From DASVNK01 sp036383895 (GTDB taxonomy: Bacteria > Verrucomicrobiota > Verrucomicrobiia > Limisphaerales > SXQI01), in the NCBI GenBank assembly GCA_036383895.1, contig DASVNK010000015.1:140693-204692 (forward strand): 64,000 nucleotides of DNA, given 5' to 3'. This document shows positions 7,845-15,923 of the stretch, one piece after another. Made by a program: the position numbers and the translations under genes. Numbering within the stretch: position 1 is the stretch's first letter; every line of letters begins with the position of its first letter. The notes below the pieces were generated by a model. That model worked only from the letters and a program-made list of their open reading frames with translations, was not told the DNA's origin and made no database searches.

Positions 7845-9158
7845 ATGAACAAAAAAACCACGCTGCTGACCGCAGCTTCTCTCTCTTTGGGCGCTTGCTC
7901 GGCTTACGCGCAGGCATCGAACGCGGATATCGAAGAACTTAAAAAGCAGGTTCAGAGCTTGCAGGAACAAGTGCAGACCATGAAGGAAGGTCCGCGCGCT
8001 GATTCGGAAACTGAAGGCTTGCTGACGGACCGCTTCTTTAAGGGCAAAGGACTGACGATCGGCTTTTATGGCGAATCGAAGTATCGCATCCCGGAATCGG
8101 GTCCGAATAGCTTCGATCCACATCGGTTCGTGCTGACGCCGACCTACCAGATCAACGACTGGCTGGTGTTCAACAGCGAACTGGAATTCGAACATGGCGG
8201 GATCGATGAAAACGCGCCTGCCGCGCGCAGTCGCTTCGGTGGCGAGGTCGAGATTGAGCAGATGTATGTCGACATCCTTCTGAACGAGCATTTCAACATT
8301 CGCTCGCTCGGTATCGATCTCGTGCCGGTTGGTCGCATCAATAAGTATCACGAGCCAACGCTTTTCTATTCCACGGAACGTCCGGAGCTTTACACGCAAA
8401 TCATTCCATCCACTTGGATGGAACCGAGCCTCGGCTTCTTCGGCAACATTCTCGAAAACCTCGATTACCAGGTCATGATTTCGGCGGGTGTGGAGGATTA
8501 TATCGCGACGGCTCCGGCGACCAGCGGCATCAACGCCGGAAATGGTTTCCGCGATTCGCGCCCGGCACTGCGGCCAAACGACGTAAACACTCTGGCTTAC
8601 ACTGGACGCCTGCATTATAACGGCATTCCCGGACTGGACGCGAGCACCTCGCTCTATGCCACGCAGGTAGAAGGGCTTACGGACGACTCAATCGTCGCAT
8701 TGTGGGACATCGAAGCGCTTTATCGCGTGCCGAAGACCGGCCTGGAATTGCGCGGCGACTTCGCCTACTGGCACATCGCCGACCCCGAGAATCTCGTGGC
8801 GAACAACAATACTTCGGGCGCGGACGATGTCGGCGGGCGGATGTATGGCTGGTATGTCGAGGCGGCGTATCACATCTGGCCGGACGCGTGGAAGGAAGGG
8901 CGTGGCCGCGATATGGATGTCGTTCCATTCGTGCGCTACTCACAGATTCGCACGCAATCGGATCTGCAGGAAGGCAGCGTTGCGCGCGACGACGGCACGG
9001 CGAACAAGGATTTCGTGACGTTCGGCCTGGCCTATTTCCTGAACCAAAACTTCGTCGTGAAAGCGGATTACCGCCACAACCTCGACGGCACCGATGCAAC
9101 CGCGTTCAGCGGTGCGAACCAGGATTACTTCCAACTCGGCGCGGGCGTCGCGTTCTAA
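7845..9158 (+). CDS. Outer-membrane porin-like protein with N-terminal coiled coil
   Basis: 437 residues from ATG 7845 (TTG 7824 and ATG 7830 are in frame but sit inside an operator-like palindrome). A signal peptide (MNKKTTLLTAASLSLGACSAYAQA) is followed by a short heptad region EELKKQVQSLQEQVQTM, as in periplasm-spanning or trimeric porins. The rest has alternating polar/aromatic beta-strand character with Gly/Asp/Asn-rich turns and ends in a C-terminal strand YFQLGAGVAF with the terminal Phe typical of Bam-inserted outer-membrane barrels. No substrate can be named. It is first in an apparent operon with an FMN-binding protein (3-base gap) and ApbE, under two Fur-like boxes, suggesting passage of an iron- or redox-related solute. 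Confidence 0.8.
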   Translation: MNKKTTLLTAASLSLGACSAYAQASNADIEELKKQVQSLQEQVQTMKEGPRADSETEGLLTDRFFKGKGLTIGFYGESKYRIPESGPNSFDPHRFVLTPTYQINDWLVFNSELEFEHGGIDENAPAARSRFGGEVEIEQMYVDILLNEHFNIRSLGIDLVPVGRINKYHEPTLFYSTERPELYTQIIPSTWMEPSLGFFGNILENLDYQVMISAGVEDYIATAPATSGINAGNGFRDSRPALRPNDVNTLAYTGRLHYNGIPGLDASTSLYATQVEGLTDDSIVALWDIEALYRVPKTGLELRGDFAYWHIADPENLVANNNTSGADDVGGRMYGWYVEAAYHIWPDAWKEGRGRDMDVVPFVRYSQIRTQSDLQEGSVARDDGTANKDFVTFGLAYFLNQNFVVKADYRHNLDGTDATAFSGANQDYFQLGAGVAF

Positions 9159-9161
9159 CGA

Positions 9162-9734
9162 ATGCGCCTTGGACTTCTGATCGTCGCGATGTTGCTGAGC
9201 AGCGTTGGGTTGCGCGCGGAGCGTTATCTCACCGTGGAACAAGCGCGCAAAATCGCGTTTCCGAACGCCACTCGTTTCGAGGAGAAAATCCTCCGCTACA
9301 GTGCAGAGCAGCGGGCGGCGATTCAGAAGAAGTCCGGCGTACCGGTGAAGGTGGACGGTAACAAAATCACCTATGCCTACGAGGACGCCCGGTTGCTGGG
9401 CGTCCTCTTTGTCGATCACGTGCTCGGCAAACACGAGATCATCGATTACACGGTGGCCATTTCGCCGGAGGGTAAAGTGATGGGCGTGGAAATTCTCGAG
9501 TATCGCGAGAGTTACGGTTATGAAATTCGCAATGCGAAATGGCGGAAGCAGTTCGTTGGGAAAAAGCCGACCGAACCGTTCCGGCTCAATAAGGACATTT
9601 ACAACATCAGCGGCGCGACGATGTCCTGCCGCCACGTAACGGAGGGAACGAAGCGTGTGCTCGCGACTTTTGATTTGCTCTGCCGCCCTCAGCTTGTGGC
9701 TGGCGGGGTGCAGGACACCGCCGCCGGAAAGTGA
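9162..9734 (+). CDS. Exported FMN-binding domain protein (covalent flavinylation target)
   Basis: 190 residues with a cleavable signal sequence (MRLGLLIVAMLLSSVGLRA). The C-terminal half is an FMN_bind domain, as in NqrC, RnfG and NosR: TVAISPEGKVMGVEILEYRE, then the flavinylation motif D145IYNISGATMS with Thr153 the expected site of phosphodiester-linked FMN. The modifying enzyme ApbE is encoded immediately downstream, overlapping by 80 bases, which fits a dedicated pair. The protein should act as a periplasmic one- or two-electron carrier. No membrane anchor or other redox domain is present, so its electron donor and acceptor are unknown; the porin and Fur-like boxes suggest iron reduction or uptake. 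Confidence 0.9.
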   Translation: MRLGLLIVAMLLSSVGLRAERYLTVEQARKIAFPNATRFEEKILRYSAEQRAAIQKKSGVPVKVDGNKITYAYEDARLLGVLFVDHVLGKHEIIDYTVAISPEGKVMGVEILEYRESYGYEIRNAKWRKQFVGKKPTEPFRLNKDIYNISGATMSCRHVTEGTKRVLATFDLLCRPQLVAGGVQDTAAGK

Positions 9735-10659
9735 GCTGCTCGTTCAGCGCAGCCAACCGCTGATGGGAACGTTCGTCACGATCAGCGTTTTCCACACGAA
9801 CAGAACAAACGCGGAGCGCGCAATTTCAGCGGCATTTGATGAAGTGCGCCGTCTCAATTCTCATCTCACGGTGCACGCAACGACCAGTGAAACGATGAGG
9901 ATCAATACGACGGCGGCGAAGGAAGCGGTTGCGGTTTCTGCTGAGTTTCGGGATTCACTGGTGTCTTCGTTGCGAATTGCGCAACGAACCGAGGGTGCGT
10001 TCGACCCGACGATTGGCCCGCTCGCGCAACTGTGGGGATTTATTTGGAAGGAATATCGTCTGCCGACGGAGGAGGAACTGCAACGCGTGCTGCCGCTGGT
10101 CAATTTCAGGAATGTGGAGCTGCGAATGAACGAGGACGTGGCGACGGTTCGTTTCGCGCGTGAAGGAATGTTTTTGGACTTTGGCGGGATCGGGAAAGGC
10201 TACGCGGTGGATCGCGCCATTGAGGTGCTTCAAGGGCAGGGAATTTGGAACGCGATGGTGAAAGCGGGAGGCGATCTGCGCGTCATTGGAGTTCCGCCGG
10301 AAGGAGACGGATGGGAGGTGCAAATCGAAGACCCGCTAAAAGCAGGCAAACGCAAAACAGTTTTTCTGCGGGAGGGTGCTTTATCGACTTCGGGGAACTA
10401 CGAGAACTACTTCGAAGTGGATGGCGTGCGATACAGTCATATTCTGAATCCGCAGACTGGGCTGCCGGTTCAGGGAATTGCGAGTTGCACCGTCACCGCT
10501 GCGACTTGCACGGAATCGGATGCTTACGCGACGGCGTTCTTTGTGCTGGGAATTGAGAAATCGCTGAAGGATTTCAGCAATGAATTAGCGATTCGATTCG
10601 TGGATGAAAAGGGGCGGGTGTTCCAGAATAGATCGTTTCCGTCTGCTGATGCGAAGTGA
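9655..10659 (+). CDS. apbE: FAD:protein FMN transferase (ApbE), lipoprotein
   Basis: Transfers FMN from FAD to the Thr of exported FMN-binding domains. 334 residues. The GTG start at 9655 is supported by GGAGGG 8-9 bases upstream and by the lipoprotein signal MCSRLLICSAALSLWLAGCR (lipobox LAGC). Family motifs follow: QPLMGTFVTI, DFGGIGKGYAVDRA, MVKAGGDLRVIG, TSGNYENYF, HILNPQTGLPV and the metal-site segment ESDAYATAFFVLG. The first 80 bases lie inside the upstream FMN-binding gene in another frame, an unusually long overlap that implies coupled expression of enzyme and substrate. It is convergent with mgtE with no gap between stop codons. Confidence 0.95.
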   Translation: MCSRLLICSAALSLWLAGCRTPPPESELLVQRSQPLMGTFVTISVFHTNRTNAERAISAAFDEVRRLNSHLTVHATTSETMRINTTAAKEAVAVSAEFRDSLVSSLRIAQRTEGAFDPTIGPLAQLWGFIWKEYRLPTEEELQRVLPLVNFRNVELRMNEDVATVRFAREGMFLDFGGIGKGYAVDRAIEVLQGQGIWNAMVKAGGDLRVIGVPPEGDGWEVQIEDPLKAGKRKTVFLREGALSTSGNYENYFEVDGVRYSHILNPQTGLPVQGIASCTVTAATCTESDAYATAFFVLGIEKSLKDFSNELAIRFVDEKGRVFQNRSFPSADAK

Positions 10660-11946
10660 TTAAACCCAACTGCGCGCGAAAGCGGCGAGCCCAAGGAAAA
10701 AGAAAAATCCGGCGACGTCAGTCACGGTGGTCATGATGATGCTGGAGGCGAGCGCGGGGTCGATCTTCAGCGCGCGCAAGGTGTAAGGCACGAGCACGCC
10801 GGACAGCCCGGCGGCAACCATGTTCAGCACCATCGCCACTGCGACCACGATGCCCAACACATAGCTGCCTTTCCATAAGTAGCTGATTAAACCGACGATC
10901 ACGCCGATCACGATTCCGTTGGCGAGCCCGAGAAAACTTTCCTTGAGCAGTACTTTCCTTCCGTCGCCTGGCGAAAGTTCGCCCAGCGCCATGTCACGGA
11001 TGATGATGGTCAAGGTTTGCGCACCAGCGTTGCCGCCCTGGCCCGCGACGATCGGGAGGAAGATCGCGAGGGCTGTCCAGGCGGCGATGGTTTCTTCGAA
11101 CATTCCAACGACGGCAGCAGCGAGGAACGCAGTCCCCAGGTTGATGCACAACCAGGGCAAGCGCCGCTTCATGCTCTGGCGCCATGGAGTCAGGGTGCGT
11201 TCTTCACCCGAAAGACCGACCATCAATTGCATGTCCTCGGTCGCTTCGCGCCGGACGACTTCGACAACCTGGTTCGCCTGCACCAGCCCGACGATCCGGC
11301 CCGAATGGTCGAGGACTGGCAGGGCCATGTAATGGTAGTGTTCGAACAACTGCGCAATTTTCTCCTGGTCGTCATCCACGGAAACATGCTTCACATCGCC
11401 TTTCATGATTTCGGAGATGCGCCGGTGCGGTTGGCGGAAAACGAGATCGTGAATGGAGAGGATTCCCTTCAAGTGGCTGGCAGCATCGACCACATACATG
11501 TAAGCGATCTGCTGGGACCCTTGCTCATCGGCGCGGCCTTGCAAGGCGCGGTGGGCTTCGGCGATGGTCATATCCTCGCGCAACGCGATGAATCGATCGC
11601 TCATGATGCCGCCCGCGGAGTGCGGCGGGTAGGAGAGCATTTCGGAAACTTGCTTGCGGTCGCTGGCGGAAAGCTTGTCCAGCACCTCGGGCTGAACGTC
11701 CGCGGGTAATCCGGATATAATATCCGCGGCTTCGTTGTGCGGCAGTTCCTGGACGAGGTTCGCGATTTCGCCCGGCTTCAGATTTTCCAACAGGGCAGGG
11801 CGGGTGTCTTCGTCATATTCGGCGAGCACCGCGGCGCCTTCCTTGGCGGGCAGGTCGCGCAATTCCGCCTGGGCCTCCTCGACGGAAAGCCGCTCCAACT
11901 GGTCCGCGACGTCGGCTGGGTGTTCTTTGCGCTGCTCCTGGTTCAT
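10660..11946 (-). CDS. mgtE: Magnesium transporter MgtE
   Basis: Inner-membrane Mg2+ channel. 428 residues from ATG 11946; a longer frame reaches 11994 but only adds a basic leader before MNQEQRKEHPADVADQLERL. Domains in order: MgtE_N superhelical domain (about 10-115), a CBS pair (about 120-250, with SDRFIALREDMTIAEA and LPVLDHSGRIVGLVQAN) that senses cytosolic Mg2+, and a five-helix membrane domain (about 265-428). The signature AGQGGNAGAQTLTIIIRDMALGEL marks the pore region. Expression is not fed from its neighbours: it is divergent from the oxidoreductase operon, with a P-family palindrome between them. A Mg2+-sensing leader was looked for but not seen. Confidence 0.95.
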   Translation of the reverse strand: MNQEQRKEHPADVADQLERLSVEEAQAELRDLPAKEGAAVLAEYDEDTRPALLENLKPGEIANLVQELPHNEAADIISGLPADVQPEVLDKLSASDRKQVSEMLSYPPHSAGGIMSDRFIALREDMTIAEAHRALQGRADEQGSQQIAYMYVVDAASHLKGILSIHDLVFRQPHRRISEIMKGDVKHVSVDDDQEKIAQLFEHYHYMALPVLDHSGRIVGLVQANQVVEVVRREATEDMQLMVGLSGEERTLTPWRQSMKRRLPWLCINLGTAFLAAAVVGMFEETIAAWTALAIFLPIVAGQGGNAGAQTLTIIIRDMALGELSPGDGRKVLLKESFLGLANGIVIGVIVGLISYLWKGSYVLGIVVAVAMVLNMVAAGLSGVLVPYTLRALKIDPALASSIIMTTVTDVAGFFFFLGLAAFARSWV

Positions 11947-12007
11947 ATCTTCGCGCGCAATTTGAACTGAGCGACGCGCTGGTGCAATGCGCAACGTGGG
12001 AGAAGCT

Positions 12008-12082
12008 GTCTCGTCTCACCTCGCGCATAGACGAGCGAGAGGCGCACGTCTTACCGCTGTCACACGCGTGGTGAGACGAGAC
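12008..12082. repeat. P-family palindromic repeat, copy 1
   Basis: 75 bp. Left arm GTCTCGTCTCACC and right arm GGTGAGACGAGAC are perfect complements and continue with CGCGC/GCGTG-like bases. It lies in the divergent region between mgtE and the oxidoreductase gene, so this copy cannot be serving as a transcription terminator of either gene. Same orientation as the other copies (arm followed by GCGCATAG). It is the only copy without a Q element nearby. Confidence 0.9.
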
Positions 12083-12162
12083 GACACACGACGCAGCGGT
12101 GGAAAATTTCTGGCTTGTCCGGCGAAGATTCCTACGCTGCACTGCATTCAAACGGAGCGCGA

Positions 12163-13185
12163 ATGAAGAAATATCGAGTGGGAGTCATCGGATATGGGTG
12201 GGTCGCGGGCGCGCACATCGCTGCGATCAACGCCACGAAACAGGCGGAAGTCACGGCGGTGTATTCATCGCGCAAGCTGGATGACGGCGAAGTGTCCGCG
12301 AAGCACGGCAGTTCGATTCGATGTTTCAACGACCTGGCTGAAATGCTCGCCACGGATATCGATGCTGTTTCAATTTGCAGTTACCCGTACGAACATGCCC
12401 GGCACGCCGTGGCGGCGGCGCGCGCCGGGAAGCATTTGATCATCGAGAAGCCGCTCGCGCTGAACCCGCGTGATTTGCAGCGCATCCAGGAAGCCGTCGC
12501 GGATGCTGGGGTGAAGACGTGTGTCTGTTTCGAGTGCCGTTATTCAAGTCAGTTCCTCACCACGAAAGCGGTCATTGATCGCGGATTGCTCGGGCAGGTT
12601 CATTACGGCGAGATTGATTATTATCACGGCATCGGGCCGTGGTATGGGCAATTTCGTTGGAACACCCGGCGCGATGCGGGCGGGAGCAGTTTGCTTTCGG
12701 CTGGCTGCCATGCGTTGGATGCGCTGCTGCTCTGCATGGGTTCCGATGTTGAAAGTGTCACCAGCCTGGCGACGCAATCGAAGAACAAGGATTTCGCCAA
12801 ATACGAGTATCCGACCACGAGCGTCACGATCTTAAAGTTCAAGGATGGGCGCGTGGGCAAGACCGCGTCGGTGATTGATTGTTTGCAGCCGTATTATTTT
12901 CACGTGCATCTGGTCGGCAGCGAAGGCTCGTTGCTCGACAACAAATTCCATGCGACGCAACTCGGCGGCTTGAACAAAGCGAAGTGGAGCGAGCTTTCCA
13001 TGAAGATGCTCGATTCGGGCGATGTTTCGGATCATCCGTATCAAACGCAGTTCCAGGCGTTCTTCGATGCGCTGGACAAAGGAAAAGAGATGCCGCTGAC
13101 CAGCCTCGCCGATGCGGCGCGGACGCATGAAATCATTTTCGCGGCGGATCGTTCCGCTGCGACGGGAAAGACGGTGAAGTTGTAG
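12163..13185 (+). CDS. Gfo/Idh/MocA family oxidoreductase
   Basis: 340 residues from ATG 12163 (GGAGCG just upstream; the frame extends to 12115 but the Rossmann motif fits this start). The N-terminal NAD(P)-binding fold shows GVIGYGWVAGAHIAAI, and the family signature EKPLALNPRDL carries the catalytic-site Lys. The C-terminal alpha/beta domain (about 130-340) includes AGGSSLLSAGCHALDALL with the His expected to bind sugar hydroxyls. Members oxidise or reduce sugars, inositols or sugar amides. It heads a three-gene run with a PIG-L deacetylase (4-base gap) and a NagB-like protein (6-base gap), which points to an amino-sugar or N-acetylated sugar substrate. Confidence 0.93.
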   Translation: MKKYRVGVIGYGWVAGAHIAAINATKQAEVTAVYSSRKLDDGEVSAKHGSSIRCFNDLAEMLATDIDAVSICSYPYEHARHAVAAARAGKHLIIEKPLALNPRDLQRIQEAVADAGVKTCVCFECRYSSQFLTTKAVIDRGLLGQVHYGEIDYYHGIGPWYGQFRWNTRRDAGGSSLLSAGCHALDALLLCMGSDVESVTSLATQSKNKDFAKYEYPTTSVTILKFKDGRVGKTASVIDCLQPYYFHVHLVGSEGSLLDNKFHATQLGGLNKAKWSELSMKMLDSGDVSDHPYQTQFQAFFDALDKGKEMPLTSLADAARTHEIIFAADRSAATGKTVKL

Positions 13186-13189
13186 CACT

Positions 13190-13990
13190 GTGAAAGGCGC
13201 GCGGAAATCTGCCTTCGCCATTGCGGCGCATCCGGATGACATCGAGTTCGTCATGGCTGGAACGCTGTTGTTGCTCGGTCGCGCTGGATATGACCTGCAC
13301 TACATGACAGTCGCGAGCGGCAACTGCGGCAGCATGACGATGAGCACCGCGAAGACACGCACCGTCCGGCGCAAGGAATCCGTAGCCGCAGCAAAGATTC
13401 TCGGCGCGAAGTATCATCCGCCACTGTGCGACGACCTGGAAATCTTCTACGACCTGAAAACATTGCGCCGACTTGCCGCCGCCATTCGCGATGTGGCGCC
13501 GAGTATCATCCTCACTCATTCGCCGGAAGATTACATGGAAGACCACATGAACACCTCGCGGCTTGCGGTGAGCGCGGCGTTCGTTCGTGGCATGCCGAAC
13601 TTCAAAACGTCGCCGCAACGGAAGCAGGCGCCCAACGAAGTGGCGATATACCACGCCCTGCCGCATGGATTGCGCGATCAGTTAAGGCGCCGCATCACTC
13701 CGGAGTTGTTCGTGAACACCGCCTCTGTTCACGCGACAAAGCGCGAAGCGCTCGCCGCCCACGCCAGCCAGAAAGAATGGCTCGATGCCACGCAGGGAAT
13801 GGATTCCTACCTCGCGGAAATGGATACGATGTCGCGCGAAGTCGGCAAGCTCGCGGGCAAGTGCGAGCACGCGGAAGGTTGGCGGCGGCACTTGCATCTT
13901 GGCTTTTCCGCGCGGGACGAAGACCCGCTGTCCAAGGCGCTGGAGGGTTTTGTTCACAAGAACCCGACTTACGATTTGGAAACCAATTAA
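13190..13990 (+). CDS. PIG-L/LmbE family deacetylase
   Basis: 266 residues, GTG start four bases after the previous stop. Zn-dependent N-deacetylase of the GlcNAc-PI de-N-acetylase fold: the metal/catalytic motif AAHPDDIEF gives H14, D16 and D17, and the second block LTHSPEDYMEDHMNTSRL (H110, D118, H119) completes the site. Family members remove acetyl groups from N-acetylglucosamine conjugates (mycothiol, bacillithiol, GlcNAc-PI, chitooligosaccharides). The neighbours, an oxidoreductase upstream and a glucosamine-6-phosphate deaminase-like gene downstream, fit catabolism or remodelling of an N-acetylhexosamine. No signal peptide, so cytoplasmic. Confidence 0.93.
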   Translation: MKGARKSAFAIAAHPDDIEFVMAGTLLLLGRAGYDLHYMTVASGNCGSMTMSTAKTRTVRRKESVAAAKILGAKYHPPLCDDLEIFYDLKTLRRLAAAIRDVAPSIILTHSPEDYMEDHMNTSRLAVSAAFVRGMPNFKTSPQRKQAPNEVAIYHALPHGLRDQLRRRITPELFVNTASVHATKREALAAHASQKEWLDATQGMDSYLAEMDTMSREVGKLAGKCEHAEGWRRHLHLGFSARDEDPLSKALEGFVHKNPTYDLETN

Positions 13991-13996
13991 GCAGTT

Positions 13997-14926
13997 ATGG
14001 CGCGAAAACTAAGTTCCATTGCACCGGACTGGTGGGATTACACCACGCTGGACGACGCGATTCTCCGCGACGTGGCGAAGCTCACGGCGAATGACCTCCT
14101 GCAACTGTCGCGGCCTGGATTCCAGGTGGTGTTCTACGACACGCTGGAAGATTTTTATCTGGCTGAAGCACTCGAATACATCACCGCGTGGCGGCAATCC
14201 ACAGCCGATAACCCTTGTGGCATCTGCGGGCCGATTGGACCGACCGAACAACTGCCACTGGTCGCGCGGTTAGTGAATGATTTGCAGATTGATCTGAAAG
14301 ACGCCCACTTTTTTGCCATGGATGAATGGGTGGAGGATGGCCGTCCAGTGTCGCCTTCGCATCTGCTCTCGTTCGAACGCGCTGACCGCGAACTCTGCTT
14401 CGACAGGATTGGCAAACCATTGCGCATGCCCGAGGCGAACCTGCATTTCCCGCGCGGCGATTTCAGCGAATATAAAAGCGCCTGGGAAAACGTGCGTTGC
14501 ATGGTGATGCAGGGAGGGCAGGGGGAGATCAAGCATTGGGCCTTCAACGATCCGCCGAAACGCGAAGGCGCTTACCAGAACGAACCGCCATCACCCGAAG
14601 AATATCGGAAGTTAAAAACCCGGCAGGTGGAATTACATCCCGTGACGCTCGTGCAAAACGCCCGCACCTCCGGCGGCGGCAACCTGGCCGGTGTGCCGCG
14701 CTCCGCGATTTCGGTCGGCCCATACGAAACGTGGAAAGCGGACAAAGTTTCCATCTGGCACGCGGGCAATCACGATAACCCCTTCGGCCAGCGCCTCACC
14801 GCGTTCATGATTTCTAAGCGTCTGCCGGACGCTGCCGTGCCCATGTCGCTCCTCGCCGACCACCCGAACGTCCAGTTCAATTACTACCGCAAAGGCATCG
14901 GCACTTGTGATGTGGAGATGCATTAA
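13997..14926 (+). CDS. Glucosamine-6-phosphate deaminase-like (NagB/RpiA fold) protein
   Basis: 309 residues, slightly longer than NagB (about 265). The NagB/6-phosphogluconolactonase fold is recognised from GPIGPTEQLPLVARLV near residue 75-90 and the active-site block HFFAMDEWV (about 96-104), equivalent to LDEY/LDEW in NagB. Around residue 235 SAISVGPYETWKADKVSIW resembles the late conserved strand. It differs from canonical NagB in the middle (HWAFNDPPKREGAYQNEP), where NagB has GxGxDGHIAFNEP; the AFN.P piece is kept. It probably isomerises or deaminates an amino-sugar phosphate made by the two upstream genes. A P-family palindrome starts 44 bases after the stop. Confidence 0.85.
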   Translation: MARKLSSIAPDWWDYTTLDDAILRDVAKLTANDLLQLSRPGFQVVFYDTLEDFYLAEALEYITAWRQSTADNPCGICGPIGPTEQLPLVARLVNDLQIDLKDAHFFAMDEWVEDGRPVSPSHLLSFERADRELCFDRIGKPLRMPEANLHFPRGDFSEYKSAWENVRCMVMQGGQGEIKHWAFNDPPKREGAYQNEPPSPEEYRKLKTRQVELHPVTLVQNARTSGGGNLAGVPRSAISVGPYETWKADKVSIWHAGNHDNPFGQRLTAFMISKRLPDAAVPMSLLADHPNVQFNYYRKGIGTCDVEMH

Positions 14927-14970
14927 GAGCACCAGGTTCATTCAACGCGCGGATTCGCAGTTTGTCTCAA

Positions 14971-15044
14971 GTCTCGTCTCACCGCGCGCATAGGACAATT
15001 GAGACGCGCCGTCTCATGGCGTCTCACGCGTGGTGAGACGAGAC
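14971..15044. repeat. P-family palindromic repeat, copy 2
   Basis: 74 bp with arms GTCTCGTCTCACCGCGCG and CGCGTGGTGAGACGAGAC, plus an internal hairpin GAGACG-CGC-CGTCTC. Lies 44 bases after the NagB-like gene and 18 bases before Q copy 1. Confidence 0.92.
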
Positions 15045-15062
15045 AGACGAAGTGCGCGTTCG

Positions 15063-15197
15063 AAAGCGGTGTCGTCCGCTGCGCTCTCGCCACCGCACTC
15101 TCCCGCGCCTGCGGGACTGGCGCGCCTCAGCGAGAGCCATTCGAACTTCCGCGAGGTTTTGGAGTGCGGTGGCGGAGTCAGCGAACGACACCGCTTT
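15063..15197. repeat. Q-family inverted-repeat element, copy 1
   Basis: 135 bp bounded by AAAGCGGTGTCGTCCGCTG and its near-complement CAGCGAACGACACCGCTTT (one mismatch), with a second inverted pair inside (CCACCGCACTC / GAGTGCGGTGG). No ORF of its own. Closely similar to copy 2 (same orientation) and copy 3 (opposite orientation). Confidence 0.9.
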
Positions 15198-15250
15198 TGG
15201 ACGACACGCTTTGGAACCTACGAGGTAACCCGAAAGCGACCAAACGATCT

Positions 15251-15325
15251 GTCTCGTCTCACCACGCGTAAGACACCGTGAGATTGTTCCGTCTCATACC
15301 CCTTGTGCGCGCGGTGAGATGAGAC
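15251..15325. repeat. P-family palindromic repeat, copy 3
   Basis: 75 bp, arms GTCTCGTCTCACCACGCG and CGCGGTGAGATGAGAC (one mismatch). The interior is the most diverged of the five copies but keeps a weak GAGA...GTCTC hairpin. Lies 53 bases after Q copy 1. Confidence 0.88.
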
Positions 15326-15565
15326 GTGAGACAAGTGACGGGAACCAGCAGAAGATGTAAAATGTAATAAAACTACTTGACGAAATAAGTCTATCCTATT
15401 AGAAAAAGCATGTTGGAACCCCTCCACAACTCCAAAAGGGTAAGGATATGGGGTAGGAAAGGCTTTTATTCACCTGAACCGTTTCTTCAGGTTCATCTTC
15501 TAAGTCCAGGAAAGATGTTTAGACCAGTATCGCAATCGAAAGCAACAGAACTCTCTTTCCGTTCG
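15326..15565. other. Intergenic AT-richer island between repeats
   Basis: About 240 bases visibly richer in A+T than the surrounding DNA. A promoter-like TTGACG (15377) and TATTAG (15397) are present with only 14 bases between them, and a 7-bp hairpin ACCTGAA / TTCAGGT (15472-15492). An open frame runs from ATG 15410 into Q copy 2 but its first 45 codons match nothing I recognise. It may be a remnant of a gene or leader cut by repeat insertion; no function is supported. Confidence 0.35.
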
Positions 15566-15703
15566 AAAGCGGTGTCCTCCGCTGCGCTGCGGCCACCGCA
15601 CTCTCCCGCGCCTGGCGGGACTGGCGCGCCTCAGCGAGAGCCGTTCGAAATTCCGCGAGGTTTTGGAGTGCGGTGGCGGGGGAAAGGGGGGCGACACCGC
15701 TTT
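15566..15703. repeat. Q-family inverted-repeat element, copy 2
   Basis: 138 bp, same orientation as copy 1 and near-identical through the middle (CTCCCGCGCCTGGCGGGACT versus CTCCCGCGCCTGCGGGACT). The right end has diverged (GGGGGAAAGGGGGGCGACACC). P copy 4 follows 112 bases later. Confidence 0.9.
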
Positions 15704-15815
15704 TGGAAACCATTGAGCCAGCCCAAGGCAAGGCCACCTGGTAACCCCAAAGCCCCAAGGCACCCCAAAGCATCCAAAATGCACCCGAGCTATCCAAGCC
15801 CGTCGCCAATCGTCT

Positions 15816-15889
15816 GTCTCGTCTCACCACGCGCATAGGACGAATGAGACGCGCCGTCTCACGGTGTCGCACGCGCGGTGAGACGAGAC
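15816..15889. repeat. P-family palindromic repeat, copy 4
   Basis: 74 bp, arms GTCTCGTCTCACCACGCGC and GCGCGGTGAGACGAGAC, internal hairpin GAGACG-CGC-CGTCTC as in copy 2. Lies 34 bases beyond the stop codon of the minus-strand DUF1232 gene, a position that would suit a transcription terminator on that strand. Confidence 0.92.
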
Positions 15890-15923
15890 GCGAGACAACA
15901 CCCGCCGCCGCCCTTGCGGCGCT

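Noticed and set aside
15410..15838. 142-codon open frame
   Set aside because: Most of it is the translation of Q copy 2; no domain, and the composition follows the repeat.
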